NCBI RefSeq assembly: GCF_030445035.2
Contig: NC_080682.1
Coordinates: 29,494,770 to 29,558,769 of the forward strand
Length of the DNA stretch: 64,000 nt
Direction of reading: 5' to 3'
Origin: Dasypus novemcinctus
Lineage: Eukaryota > Chordata > Mammalia > Cingulata > Dasypodidae
Shown here one piece after another: positions 48,063 through 60,584 of this stretch. The number at the start of each line of letters is the position of its first letter. Position 1 is the first letter of the stretch. Made by a program: the position numbers and the translations under genes. The notes beneath the pieces are model-generated. The model was not told the DNA's origin. It saw nothing but the letters and a program-made list of their open reading frames with translations, and ran no database searches.

Positions 48063-48078
48063 GTGTGTGTGTGTGTGT
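48063..48078. repeat. Short (GT)n run
   Basis: About eight GT units in block B that are absent from the aligned point in block A near 11175. Confidence 0.85.
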
Positions 48079-48205
48079 ATAAATAACTGATATCAAAGAA
48101 AGTTCTTGTATGATGATAGTTAAGGCCAATAATAAATGAATTTGGAAATATTAGGGACTTATTGACCTGTTTTCATTTTTGTCATTAGGGAATTCTCCTT
48201 GAGAA

Positions 48206-50332
48206 AATAATAAAAATCCTTCTCAATTACATTTGCCAAATTTTTATTTTTATTTCCTTTCTTCAATTTGATTTTATAAACTTGCCTTGAATATAAGCAA
48301 TATATGCACTGTCATGTAGATTTGGTAGCTATAGCACAATCTCTACATCAGAGAAAACCATTATTTCACAGAGGTAATCAGAAAAATAAACATTAAGTAT
48401 GTGAATGAATAAATGTGTCAACATATAGTTGAATTATCTAGTGATTTTCTTTCTTAGTTGTATAATAGTAGCTTTTAATAGTTTCCAAAGCTCAGCGAAA
48501 CCAGCTCCAAGTTTTGAGAAGTCTTTTTTTTAGATTATTTACTTGCTGATTGTTTTTGAACCTACTTTTAGTTTAATTTTCATATACATTACTCTTCATG
48601 AACAGATGAGAATAAGGTGGAAAGGGGATTAAAGATTGAGAGAAAAGCTTACAAAAAGAGCAGACATAATAAAGGGGATAGCAATTCTGAGAGTAATGGT
48701 TTTATCATCAAAGGTTGGCCTCTTGATATACAAGCCATTTTAGAAAGATGTGGAGATTCATTCAACAAACAGTTTTTGTCATTTTTCATGTTTAGGTTCT
48801 AGATTGAATTACCTAAATGATTACATCCATGGTTTCAATCTTGTACAATATTGTAATGAAAGATAAATTGGGATTTGTAGTCTTAGAAACTTGAAATCAT
48901 AACTTAGAAGTGTTATCTATTATCTACTATTTTCTTACCATTCTAAACGTTCTGTTACAGCATCTTTATCAATTCCTGAAATCAAATTTTCATTGGAGAA
49001 TTGTATAAGGTAATGATTGCAGAAAGTCTATATATCTTTTGAACTTTAATATTTAGTCTGGAATATTGTAGATGATAAATGCAATTATTTGGCTCTATTT
49101 TTCTCAGTTAGAAAATAGTCATGATGCCCAAGTTTTGCATGAATGTTTACTTCTGTCCTATATGTTTCTATTGCTTTTGTAACTGAGCTCTTGTCGGTTG
49201 TCCACCGTTAAAGTCCTTAGCACGTGTTTATAGGTGTGTCTATTCAGTGCAATGATTCTATGTCTTTCAAATTAACACATAATATAGAAGTAATCTACAT
49301 ATCATGAAAATGAGGCAAGGTGTTCTTTCTGCAACGGTGAATGAAAAGGGTATATCATTCCTTTATACACACAACATACACATAATTAGTGCATGTTTTA
49401 TTCTATTAATGGAAGGAGGCTGAGTTTTGTAATAAAATTGCTTCTTACAAATTGAGAATTATTCCAGAAAAGCAACTAGTGCGACTCAGTTGCAATTTTT
49501 CCAAGGAGCTGTTAAGTCAATTATTATAAAACAAATATGGCATTCATTGCATAGAAAGTTACATAAAATATTGTAGGAAACATACTCTAGATGAGGAAAT
49601 TTAATAAAAATGAATAATACATTTTGAAGATAACACACTCATTTGTACACACATTCATGTGTTGCAAAGAAAAACTGAATAAACAGACGAGATAGAGCAA
49701 AACAGTGATTAATGAGGATACGGATGATTTAGGGAGCTATCAAAGAGCTGTAAATTATAGTTGATACTCCTTCTACAAAACAGATTTATAATTCAGAATA
49801 AACATGAGCATGTTCTCATTAAAATTGCCAGCTTGAGCAGAAATGGTAAGTGAAACTAATTTGACCTCTTGAGGTTGCTTGGACAGGAGGACCATTTTAG
49901 CGCTCCTTCCCTCCCAGTACAAAATCTAAATAAAATGTATGATTTCTGACTCACATACCATCCATTCAAATGAGAATCCAGTTTAAAAGAATAAATGGCA
50001 TCCCATAATATTTTGGGGGGTGAGATAATTTTAATACTAAAATAGCTTAGATATGTATAATGTAAAAGATTTTGGATATAATACAGGAAAGCTGTATTTT
50101 ATTTTATTAAATATCCTTGAATGCTTCATTAACAAAACTTTGTAAGAAGTCTTACAAATTATTTACTAGGTGCAATAAAATTTATTTTAATTGAATTTAA
50201 TAGGAAACATAATTGAGAAAAGAAAAGCATGCCAACTGAAAAAGGGACTAATTGCTACAGTTGAACATAAATTCAGATTTTGAGATTTCAAGTGATCAAA
50301 TAAGAAAATTTAAAATTACATGTCACCACCAA
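48206..50332. other. AT-rich intergenic DNA
   Basis: No gene, OR relic or named repeat is seen. Short frames have no motif. Confidence 0.5.
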
Positions 50333-50853
50333 TGTAGCAGTTTGATATTATTTATCAATTCCAAAAAAAGATAAGGACTATGTTTATAAACTGGTCTGTT
50401 CCTCTGGTCAGGATACCATTTGACTGAATTAAATGCAGATATTTTACTTTTACTTAATTAAATCAAGATTAGGGCTTGGATTGTACAACATCATTAGGGC
50501 ATGCAGGGTTGAGTCCCTGCCCTCTTGGTGGGTAATATAATAGGTGCTCACTATAGAAAAGAGCTCCACAGATACAGAAATAAATACAGAGAGAAGATAC
50601 ACAGAGGAAGAGAGACAGCTCCATAGACAAGGCAGAGTCCCCAGGAAGAGAGATTAGCCTTTTGTCTGAGAGTTTACAACTGAACTTGTGAAGAGATCAG
50701 AGCAGATGAACCTGGAAAGAAACAAACCCTGGCAAAAGTGATGAACCCTGTGCCGGTCTACAGCTGAGATCCATAGGAGCTGGAACACGGAGCCCTAAGA
50801 TGGTAAAGTAAGGCTGAACACTCACTGACATCGCTGGTCATCTTGCTTCAACA
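50333..50853 (+). mobile_element. LTR, TGTAGCAG family, copy 2, 3' end lost
   Basis: Starts TGTAGCAGTTTGATATTATT and follows copies 1 and 3 through the gggactcac-equivalent and aagatggtaaagtaaggctg regions. It stops near 50853 without the aataaataccc signal or the AATACA terminus present in the others. The lost end coincides with the start of an OR pseudogene. Confidence 0.7.
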
Positions 50854-51410
50854 CATGGGCCTATGATCTCTACATGGGCATATGTAACCCACTACACTAA
50901 CCTCTAGTCATGAACTTAAAGATGTGTTTTCAGCTTGCAGTTGATTCCTGGGTCTGTGGAATCCCAGTCCAGATAAAGCAAATATGTCTAATTCTCTCTC
51001 TGCATTTCTGTGATTCCAACCAAATTAACCACTTTTTCTGTGACATCCCTCTCCTTCTCAAGCTGGCCTGTGGGGACACATCAGTGCAGAGAATCTATTT
51101 AGTACTTACATTGTTTGTTTCAGTCCTTTTTTTGTTGATACTGGCCTCCTACAGCAAAATCATATCCACCATTCTGAGGTTGCCAAAAGCCCAAGGATGG
51201 GCTAAAGCATTCTCCACATGTTCTTCTCACATGCTAGATGTTTTATTCTTGGATCTGCTACCATCACCTATTTAAGGCCCAAATCCATTCGCTCTGCAGG
51301 AACTGACAAACTGCTTTCTCTTTTCTACACCATTGTGTCTCCACTGCTTAATATAATAATATACAGCCTTCAGAACAAGGATAACAGCACTAGGAAAATT
51401 ATTACTTAAA
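50853..51410 (+). pseudogene. OR10AG-like olfactory receptor pseudogene, 5' deleted
   Basis: Only the second half of a receptor remains. It begins at a degraded MAYDRYVAIC block (near 50853-50890, read as MAYDLYMGIC after allowing one extra G). An in-frame TAA follows where Tyr is expected in NPLHYPLVMN (near 50900). Then come TM4 to TM6: [46 protein letters not shown] one-base loss near 51245 shifts the frame to TITYLRPKS and [13 protein letters not shown], where NPIIY has become NIIIY. The closest relative in the window is the intact gene at 35982. Truncation, stop, frameshift and motif loss make it dead. Confidence 0.9.
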
Positions 51411-53540
51411 ATATCACAATTAGATTAATTTTATTACTTTAACAATTTTTGGTCACACAGTTATCAAAGAAACATTTCAAATTTCTATATTACCCCTTTA
51501 ACCAGATAATCATTTTTCCCTGAGGATGTACTTTTAGAGTTAGTCTGAAAAGTACTGTGCTTGGTATATACTAGGCAGATTAATTCACCTTCAAAATGCC
51601 ATGTGTAAAGAATAATTTTCTCTCATAAATAAAAGAGGAACATTCATCATATTTTCCCTTTGAAAACTATGAACACAAGTCAAGGGTCTAAGAATTTGGT
51701 TTAAATATATTACAAGTTATATAAGATTAGTTGTCAAAATAACTATTTAAATCTTCACACAAGTATTTGCTAGCATTCTTTCTAACACAGAACCTGTTAA
51801 GTAGTTGAATATTTGTTGAGCATATGATTAAATGAGGTAATGTTTAAATGATTTTGACTATGCCTTATTTCAAACTCTTGCCAAAACCTAGAGATATTAA
51901 AGAATTAGTAATCATATTTTAACCTATTATGCTCCCATGTAGAATTACTCAAATCATATTCCTAAAAGGAAAGTTTACATGGATTTAGGTATCTCATTTG
52001 TAAGTTCCTGCTTGAGTATATGATGTGACAGAAAACTCCCAGCAGTCTCAACCAGTTTATTTGGCACATATTTTCATGTTATTCTTAGGATTTATGATCC
52101 TAAAGTAATTTGCTTTGGATATTCTATCTCTTTTATGACTATTCTCCAAACATATATCTTCTTAATCCATTTTGGATGTACACTGCTCTGTATAAAAGTT
52201 TGCCTCTTCACTTCCCTTCTAAAGAGTCATTTATATATTGTCTACTTAATAATAATAACATATTTGTCATAAGGACTCTCTAAAGAAAATATGTTTGAAA
52301 ATTAAAAATAATTCTACACAATATAAAATAGTAATTATATATTCCAAAGCCTCATTTCACCAAACAACAGCATGACAATAGAAATAAGATGAGCTCCTAG
52401 AAAAATTAAAGGATTTCAGCATAAGTTGCAAAATAGTATGCAGCATATTTCCTTTGAACTTTAATCCCCCCTTTAATCCTCTTTATGTCGATATTCTCCC
52501 TCAAGATAACAATGTCCTCCTAAGACATAATCAATGTTAGCAATAAAAATTAAAGTTATCATGAATCTGTTCACATTTCTTTTCATACTCCACATTGGCA
52601 CTTATGTTTTGGAATAAATGGTATTATATTCCCTAATAATTAGTAAAATTCCATTAATAATTCTGTTAATACGAGGTTTGTTTGAATCAGAACTACTTAT
52701 TTCTTTACTAGTATTCCAAGTATTTCGTTGAAAGATATAAAGAAAAACTGTGCATGTAATGAAAATTTTCTCTCTTCCTTGATAGCACTGATAGATTTTT
52801 TTGAACAATTACACCTTTTTATAATAGCAAAATGGAGAAGGTTCAGATTTAATATATTTTTAGACTTACTAATAACTTTTCAGGTTCAATTTCAAAAGCA
52901 AAACAAGCAATTAGAAAGGAGTTACATTCCTTGTCACATGATTTTTCTAGCCAAAACTTGAAGACAGGACGATATTATTTATTTATTTATTTATCTATTT
53001 ATTTATTTATGATGGTAGGTTACTATTAATATTCCCCGTGATTTTACTATAATATTTTAATTCATATTTCCTCTATCCAATTATATTTATAATACTCTTC
53101 TCAATGTTTGCATTGTTCTATTCTTACTTCTTTTGATATATGCCTTTGTATAATTTTTTTATTTTGCAATCCAAAATTTTTTAAAACCTAATAACAGCTT
53201 CATGTGAGCATAACCATACTTTCTCACCATAAAATAATCTAATTTTCTATAGGTAATTTCCTTTATTTCCTAAATATCTGAATGTTCTAGTTGGCCATAT
53301 CCAGAGTCTTCTATTCACATACCTATCCTGGGTACATATTCATTTATGACACTAGGGAATATTGGATTAGATAAAAGAAAGTGAACTTCCTTACAATCTT
53401 AAATGCATGATAAAAATCCAATATAGGGACCTTTATTTCCAACGTGAAAGTTAAGTACTACGAATGAATTATTTGTTTATGCCAGCGCCCCTCCTAACCA
53501 TGACATGAAGAGCTTATCATGGATTATGCTTTTGAGCCCA
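51411..53540. other. AT-rich intergenic DNA
   Basis: No gene is visible. The first ~80 bp after the pseudogene resemble the region just after the stop of the intact OR gene, so some 3' flank was duplicated with it. An (ATTT)n run lies at 52974-53010. Confidence 0.45.
52974..53010. repeat. (ATTT)n microsatellite
   Basis: About nine ATTT units with one C substitution. Confidence 0.9.
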
Positions 53541-53544
53541 ATTT

Positions 53545-53800
53545 AATTTTCTTTCAGATTGCTGAAATCATCATTCCTCCTCTTTAAGGCCTTCAATTTA
53601 TTGAGTTAGGCTTATTTCAGTTAATTGTTGAAAGTATTCTCCTTTGTGGATTGTATATATAATCAGCCATAGATGCAATCCACTGATTTAAATCCACAAA
53701 CACCTTTACAGTAACAATCAGGGTGGTAATTTTTTTTTGACCAAGCAATTGCACACCTTAATCTAGCCAAGTTTATATGTGAACTTATCCCAAAAAAGGC
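53545..53800 (-). mobile_element. ERVL/MaLR-like LTR fragment, antisense
   Basis: Read on the minus strand it contains ggattgcatctatggctgat and a gcttggtcaa word in the same order as the plus-strand LTR at 15441-15826. Both ends are eroded. It directly precedes L1 ORF2 sequence. Confidence 0.55.
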
Positions 53801-55090
53801 CACTATGAACAACTGACTATATGCTAACAAATTAGATAACCTGGACAAATTCTTAGAAGCACAAAATCTACCTACAATGACTCAAGAAAAAAATGAAAGA
53901 TCAAAATACACTAATAGCAATTAAAGAGATTGAAAAATTAATAAAAACCTGCCTAGAAAGAAAAACACAGTACCAGATGGCTTCACTGGTCAATTTTACC
54001 AAACATGCCAAGAAGAATTACACCAATTCTTCTGAAATTCCTCAAAAAATTGAAAAAGAAGGAAAACTCCCTAACTCCTTCCATGAAGCTAATATTGCCC
54101 TAATAGAGATACCAAAATAAAAGAACATTATAGACCTATAATGCATTCAAATATAATCAATAAACACTAGCAACTGAATGCACCACATATTAAATAATTA
54201 TACACCATAATCAAGTGGTATTTATCCTAGGTATGCAAGGGTTGTTCAACATAAGAATATTAATTAATGTAATTCAACACATTTATAGAATGAAGAAAAA
54301 GAAATATATGTTAACTTCAACTGATGCAGAAAAGACATTTGACAAAAACCAGCATACTTTCTTTGTAAAACACTTAGAAAATTAGGAGTAGAAGGAAAAT
54401 TCCTCAACATGATAAAGGGAATATAGGAAAATCCCCAGCAAACATCATGCTTAGTGGTGAAAGACTAAGTTTCTCCCTCAAAGATCAGGAGCAAGACAAG
54501 AATGCTCATTGTGACTAACATTATTCAACATCAGACTGAATATTCTAGCCAGAGCAATAAGAAAAGTAAAAGAAATAATAAGCACCACATTGGAAAGGAG
54601 GAAGTAAACCTTGCCTATTTGAAGATGGCATCATCCTATATTTTGAATAGCCTGAAAAGTTCACTAAAAGCTACTAGATTTAATAAACAAATTCGGCAAT
54701 TTGGTGAGGTACACCATCAACATGCAAAAATCAGTGGTGTTTGTATGTACTACTAATCTGAATAGAAACTGAAGAAAAAATTCTATGTACAATAGCAACT
54801 GAAAAATGAAATCTCTAGGACAAATATTCAAGACTTTAAAAACTTATAAATAAAAAACTAAAAATAAAGAGGAAAAAATTTTAAAAATGGAAAACAATTA
54901 CACGTTTTTTTTAAAAAAACAAAGATATCCTAAATAAATAGAACATTCTATGTTCATGGATTAGAAGACTAAATATTGGTAAGATTTAATTCTCCTGAAA
55001 GTGCTTTGAATATTCTATGCAATCCCAATAAAAATTCCAGCATCTTTCTTTGCAGAAATGAAAAACGCAATCATCAAATTTATACAGAAT

Positions 55091-55855
55091 GATAATAACC
55101 CTGTGATGGTTTGCAGTTGAAGAGACCCAAGGAAACATTTAAAAATATAATCCATTCCTGTGAGTGTGAACCCATTGTAAATCAAAACTTTTTATGAGAT
55201 TACTTCAGTAAAAGCAGAGGTTCTTAAAATGTTTTGTTCCATTGACCTCCTTGCCATTCAGGTAAAAATCATGTTCTCCTGACTAAGTCCACACTAAACT
55301 GTAGGTTATTTAATAAATATACCACACTTGTACTAACAGTCCCCAAAAGAATAATGTTTTGGGTTTTTTTTAAATTTTCAATTCAAACTCATGGACCCCC
55401 CAAAAACTTTCCATGGACCTCTGGGAAAGCCTGTGGAAACATGCTTAAAAAACATGATTTAAAGTATGGTCCAGTTCAATCAGAATGAGTCTTAATCCTA
55501 TTACTGGAGTCCTCTACATGTAGTATAAAACTCAAATGGACATAGAGAACACCATGTGAAGCAAGAAGCTGAAATTCAATGACACACAAAGGAAAATTAA
55601 GAGGCCAGGTGAGGCTGCCGTTTGCATTGTCATGGGATGGACAAACCAAGAACCATGTCTCTCCAGCTAGGAAGCATTAAAATGCCAGTCTTCAAGAAGA
55701 AACCTGTGCCTTGATGATGCCTTAACTGGGACTTTCTTTTTACCTCAATGCAGTGATATAATAAATTACCATAGTTGAAATCCACTCTTTGCATGGTATT
55801 ATCTTGAGCAGCCAGGGAAATTGAAACATGTCCCAAATAAGCAAAACACCTCAAG
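55091..55855 (+). mobile_element. LTR-like element nested in L1 ORF2
   Basis: Starts TGTGATGGTTTGCAGTTGAA, the style of MaLR LTRs, and ends near the gaaattgaaaca that precedes resumed ORF2. It carries the ggaacaccatgtgaagcaag-type body near 55545-55565. It is itself split by a hAT-like element. Termini are approximate and no clean duplication was found. Confidence 0.55.
55215..55455. mobile_element. hAT (Charlie-like) non-autonomous element
   Basis: Opens with gcagaggttcttaaaatgtt and near its other end has catggaccccccaaaaactt and ccatggacctctggga, words typical of mammalian Charlie-type MITEs with cagnggttct termini. It is diverged. The 8-bp target duplication could not be read. Confidence 0.55.
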
Positions 55856-56719
55856 TGGAAGAAAGAAGTTGGAGAACTCACACTTCCTGATTTTCAAAAC
55901 TTAATTACAAAAAGACAGGAATTAAAACAGCATGTTATCCACATAAGGATGGCATATAGACCAATGGAATCCAGTTAGAAGTTAAGAAGTAAACCCTCAC
56001 ATCTAAGGCAAATTGATTTTTTATTAAGGGAGCTAAGTCCACTTAATGGAAAAATAATAGTCTCTTCAAAAAATGGGCCTGTGTGATCTGGATTTCCACA
56101 TGCAAAAATGAAGGTGGATGCCGACCTTACACAGGAAAGAGATTAACACAAAATGGATCAAAGACCTAAATATAAGCAACCAAAACTAAAATTCCTGGAA
56201 GGCCTAGGGTTGCATCTTCAGAGCCCAGTGTTAGGCAATAGTTTCTTAAAATTTATACCAAAAGCATTATCACCACAAAATAAATAAATTGACATCATCA
56301 AAATTAATTTTTTTTTCCATCTAAGGACTTCTTCATGAAAGAAAAAAGTCAATTTACAGAATTAAAGCAAAGATTTGGAAACCACATATCTGATAAGGAT
56401 TTAATATCCAGAAAACATTAAAAACTTCTAAAACTCAACAATAAAAAGGCAAACAATCCAATTTACAAAAAGGGCAAAATTTTTGAATACCCATCACTCT
56501 AAAGAAGATATATAAATAGTAAAAATCATATCAAAAGATAATCAACATAATTAGCCTTAGGGAAGCACAAATCAAAACCCTGACAAGATACAATTTCACG
56601 CCTACTAGAATGACTGCTATTAACAAAAATGGAAAATAACAAGTGTTGCAGAGGGTATGGAGAATTAGGAACACTTGTCCATTGTTGATGTGAATGTAAT
56701 ATGGTGCATGTTCTATGCA

Positions 56720-57590
56720 GACAACGTGTATAACTCTATCTATATATTGCTGGACTCAGTTTTATAATACTGTAAAATATATTTGCATTTTAATGAGATA
56801 AATTGTTCTGAAGTTTTCTATTTTTGTACAGTCTTTGTCTGGTTATGGTGAAAGGGTATTACTGGCCTCATAAAATAAGTTGTGAAGTATTTCATCCATT
56901 CTGATTTCTGGAAGGGATTGTGTAGAAGTGATATAAACACTTTCAATGTTTGGAAGAATTCGTCATCTGGGTTTAAAGATTTCTGTTTTGGGAACATTTC
57001 AAATATAAATTCAATGTATTTGATGGTTATAATTCTATTCGGATGGTAAAGTTCAGTTGGATAGAGTTTGGATAGTTTGTAATTTTTGAAGAATTGGTCC
57101 CTTTTATATTAGTAAATTCAAAGTTCTTTGTGGTGTTTTTTGTATTATCATTTTAATGACTCCTGGGAACTGTGCTGATATTCTATATTGTATACCTGAT
57201 AGTAATTTATGCATTATCTTTATTTTGTGTTAGTCTTGCTAGAGATTTATTAATTTTATTAATTTTTTAAAGATGAGCTTTTATTTTATTGATTTTTCTC
57301 TAATAGTTTCCTGGTTTCAAGTACATTAATTTCTGCCTTTATTATTTTTACGCTTCTGTTTGCTTTGAGTTAAACTTTTTCTAATTTCTTAGGAAAGAAC
57401 TTAGACTATTGATTTGAAACTTTCCATGTTTCCAATGTAAATATTTAATGCTATACACTTCCCACTCAACAATGTGTTAACTGCATTGTAGTATTTAATA
57501 TGCTGTTTATTTTTCTTTAGGTTCTATGTAATTTTTAAACTTCCATTACAACTTCCTCCTTGACCTATTGATTATTTTTTATTTTTATTT
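56720..57590 (-). mobile_element. Old L1 ORF2, antisense
   Basis: Antisense RT-region words (tttggaagaattcgtcatct near 56950) and, at 57230-57590, the same EN-RT linker text as 11340-11620. Broken in all frames. Confidence 0.7.
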
Positions 57591-57594
57591 TTAT

Positions 57595-59330
57595 TAAATT
57601 GTCTTTTTTATAAAGATACATGAACCACTAAAAATGTTACATTAAAATATATAAGAGGTTCCCACATACCCCACCCCAACCCCTCCCACATCAACCACCT
57701 CTTTCATCATTGTGGCACATTCATAGCATTTGGAATACATTTTGAAGCACTGCTGCACCACATGGATTATAGTTTACATTGTAGTTTACACTCTCTCCCA
57801 GTCCATTCAGTAGGTTATGGAGGATATATAATGTCCAGCATCTGTCCCTGCAATATAATTTAGGACAGCTCCAAGTCTCAAAAATTCCCCCAATCTCATC
57901 TCTACTTCCTTCTCCCTGCCCTCAGCAACTGCCTTGGCCACTTTGTCCAAATGAATGCTGCTGTTTCCCCATTACTAGTCACAATAGTTCTGTAGTAGGA
58001 TACCAGTAAATTCACACTAATCCTCATTTTATTCTTCCATCCTGTGGACCACTCCACCTCTACATCAGTAGGGGGCTTAGTACCCGCATGGGTGATGGAT
58101 GTGATTCTCCTGCTTCGAATTATAAGCACTCTCAGTTCCCTGGTATGGTGGTTGACCATCTTCACCTCTCTGTTAACCAACCTGTGCAAGTCCAACAAAC
58201 TGGAGAGTTGGAGCTATAACACTGCTGAGGCGCAAGGCCCTGCTGGCACATGGCTGGTCCAGAGATTGAAGTCTCTTGAGTATACACCACCCCATCACCA
58301 ACTACAGATTCAGTAAAAGGGATAGAAGAGGCATGTGTAGAAAGGTCATATCTGAGTCCAACTCCATCACACCCAGGAACACAAATTCCAAAGTAGGGCC
58401 CACTGACAAGGAACTGAACTCCAGAACCAACTGCCATGATTATGGAACCTGTATGTCTCTGTAGCCCTCAGGAGCACCAGTACTTGGGGTTGTATCTACT
58501 TTGGCTGTCTCTGTGATCCTGCTGAATCATGTATAAGTGCAACCCCTCTGATGATCTCTCGACTCTTTTAGAAGTCTCTTAGCCATATAAACTCATTTGT
58601 CTTTACCATTTCTCCCTTTTATTCAAGGTCTCTTTCTAGTTGCATCACCAGTTAGTGATTAGTGATTGATAGTAATCCCTCAGTGTCATGAGGCTCATCC
58701 CCAGGAGTCATGTCCCATGGTGGGGGGAAGGTAATGCATTTACATGCTGAGTTTGGCTTAGAGATTGGCCACATGTGAGCAATATGGAGGCTCTCAGGAG
58801 GTAACTCGTAGGCACCCTGCACAGTTCTAGGCCTAGTTCCAATTTCAGGCACACAGACTCATAAGCATATTCATCAGTATCAAGGGCTCATCATTGGAGC
58901 ATCCTTCCTCACTGGTCTTTGCCCTTGCACTTGGGCGATTGTTGCTGTTCCATGGGGGAATGTGGCAGAACTCCCCTGGCTAGGAAGTCAGCACTCCTCA
59001 GTTGTCGTTTTAACTGTAACTACTATGAAAACACCCAACATATATCCAAACATTTTTATGTAACCTATATACATGCCCTGGAGAACTCCCTCCCAACCAT
59101 GTGCCCCCCATCAGTAACCCCCCACACCAGTGTTCCTCCCCTGCCACAGTTGAACCCCTTGTCGTCCAAAACTTCTCTAAAAATGAAGCCTAATATATTG
59201 CCAAATTCAATTAATAGGAAAATGAAATAGTAGTGATAGGTTTAAAAATTAGAAATAGAATACATACTAATGTAGAAAAACTAAAACAAAATAAATTGGG
59301 ATATTAAAAATGAAAAATATCATAAAACTT
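57595..59330 (-). mobile_element. L1 3' UTR, about 1.7 kb, antisense
   Basis: The longest single copy of the L1 3' UTR here. From the left: A tail and gttacattaaaatatataag, C-rich tract 57665-57690, gcactgctgcaccacatgga, the agcactctcagttccctggt region (58125), ggagtcatgtcccatggtgg (58695), and a 5' limit near 59330 after an AT-rich part. Collinear with 20690-22300, 31922-32540 and the shorter ends. No coding function. Confidence 0.85.
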
Positions 59331-59334
59331 TGTT

Positions 59335-59865
59335 TTTGACGTTTTGACTCTCATCACTATAATAGGTGTTGACCTGTATGTACGTGGCAAGGCAATTTCC
59401 TTTATTTCTTCCTCAGTGTCTACATCCTTTCTTTTTGGGGGGATCTAAAGCCATTTTGCTGAAATGAGCTTTGTTACAGATATGAGAACTGAAATGTGAA
59501 TGGTTATGTGATAGTCTGAATTAATTAAAACTTTATTTCCTATCCTAAAGTCATGTTGTTATAGGTTAGAGAGAATTTACCGAATCATGATATATGGATT
59601 AGATTTTTCATTAATTCCTGTTTAAAGCAGGGGTTCTAGGACCTTGATCTTCTTCTACCTCTACCTTTAAGGCCATTTTCCTTCTTTCCCACCTTTCTCT
59701 AACTAAAATTCTTAGATTCTCAGAAGGGATGATCAATGTAAACTTTTCAAAAGTACATGTTCAGCTGTTTAAGTAAATATGTGAGCTGTTCCTCTCTTCC
59801 TTCAGCAGCTCTATATTCTCATAATAAATATTTGTGATATTCTTATTACCCTCATGACTAATCTC
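59335..59865. other. Intergenic DNA, nothing recognised
   Basis: No open frame or repeat that I can name. Confidence 0.5.
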
Positions 59866-59869
59866 ACAG

Positions 59870-60000
59870 GCCTTGGTATTTGGACACATCTGAATTTGAA
59901 CTGAAGCTGTGAAGTCATGACTTTAGAAAATTACTTTCAACCTCAATTTTCTCATCCAAAATAGGGTGTAATAAGGACAACGTACCTCCTAAAAACACAA
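59870..60000 (+). repeat. MIR fragment, sense
   Basis: Diverged MIR in sense order: atctgaatttgaactgaagc, aaattactttcaacctcaat, tttctcatccaaaatagggt, acgtacctcc. Confidence 0.65.
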
Positions 60001-60009
60001 TTTATCATA

Positions 60010-60235
60010 AGACCTTGGAGTCAGACCTAGGATTCTAATCCTGTTTCCACTATATCCCAGGTTTCAAAGCCTCGTGCCTTCATCCCTCATTTGTAAAATA
60101 AACATAATAATGATAGTGTCTAGAGCAAAAGTTTGTTAGTTTTATTGTACAATGAAATAAGTTGTATGTAAATTATTTACCTATTCCTGTGTAAGTAATA
60201 AGTACTGCATAAATATTAGCCATTATTAATACAAC
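60010..60235 (+). repeat. MIR, nearly complete, sense
   Basis: Head ccttggagtcagacctagga and ttctaatcctgtttccact, then the core and tctcatttgtaaaataaacata, then the 3' part ending taagtactgcataaatatta. This order matches MIR across most of its length. Confidence 0.85.
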
Positions 60236-60347
60236 CTTGCTTCATAACACTTGTCATAGGCTAATACCAAGGGGTAGCAGTAGAAAAATTGAAATTATTC
60301 TTTGCTATTTACCTGCTTCTTGCAGTTTCTATAAAGAGTGTCTATAC

Positions 60348-60415
60348 AGATGGATACATAGATAGATAAGTAGGTAAGTATATAGGTAGGTAAAAAGATC
60401 ACACATAGATAGATG
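60348..60415. repeat. (GATA)n/(GGTA)n imperfect microsatellite
   Basis: A mix of gata and ggta/agta tetranucleotide units separating two MIR fragments. Confidence 0.8.
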
Positions 60416-60424
60416 ACATATTTT

Positions 60425-60565
60425 CCTCAGTTAATCCACTCAGGAACCCTGTGAGATTTTAATATTACAGGTAAAATAATTTTTTACTGTATTGGTGATG
60501 GTCACACAGCCAATATGTGGTCAAGGTGGAATCGTTAACAAATCTAAGTCTAGAGCAAAAGAATT
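60425..60565 (-). repeat. MIR fragment, antisense, cut by an LTR
   Basis: aggaaccctgtgagatttta, a diverged middle, then tggtcacacagccaatatgt in antisense MIR order. The adjacent LTR starts at 60585. Confidence 0.65.
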
Positions 60566-60584
60566 ATCTTTTCTAAATACCTCA

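Larger units (their letters stand above)
42058..48205. repeat. Paralogous block B (partner of 196-11290)
   Basis: Same order and orientation as block A. B lacks the L1 at 2991-7132, the 7380-8990 segment with its LTR, and the 9205-10000 segment. It instead carries a cluster of L1 3' ends and a DAS-SINE at 45869-47506. The last clear similarity is at 48180-48205 (gttttcatttttgtcattag), after which A enters an antisense L1. Confidence 0.8.
53805..56715 (+). mobile_element. L1 ORF2 relic, sense, split by an LTR
   Basis: Sense ORF2 from the N-terminal side of the RT domain: atgctaacaaattagataac (53821), then RT text with frames at 53893-54120 and 54502-54756, and the post-RT region at 54900-55090. 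It is interrupted at about 55090-55855 and resumes with agttggagaactcacacttc. It ends near 56715 in ORF2 C-terminal text (agtgttgcagagggtatgga). Stops are frequent. No 3' UTR follows, since an antisense L1 begins at 56720. Confidence 0.8.
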
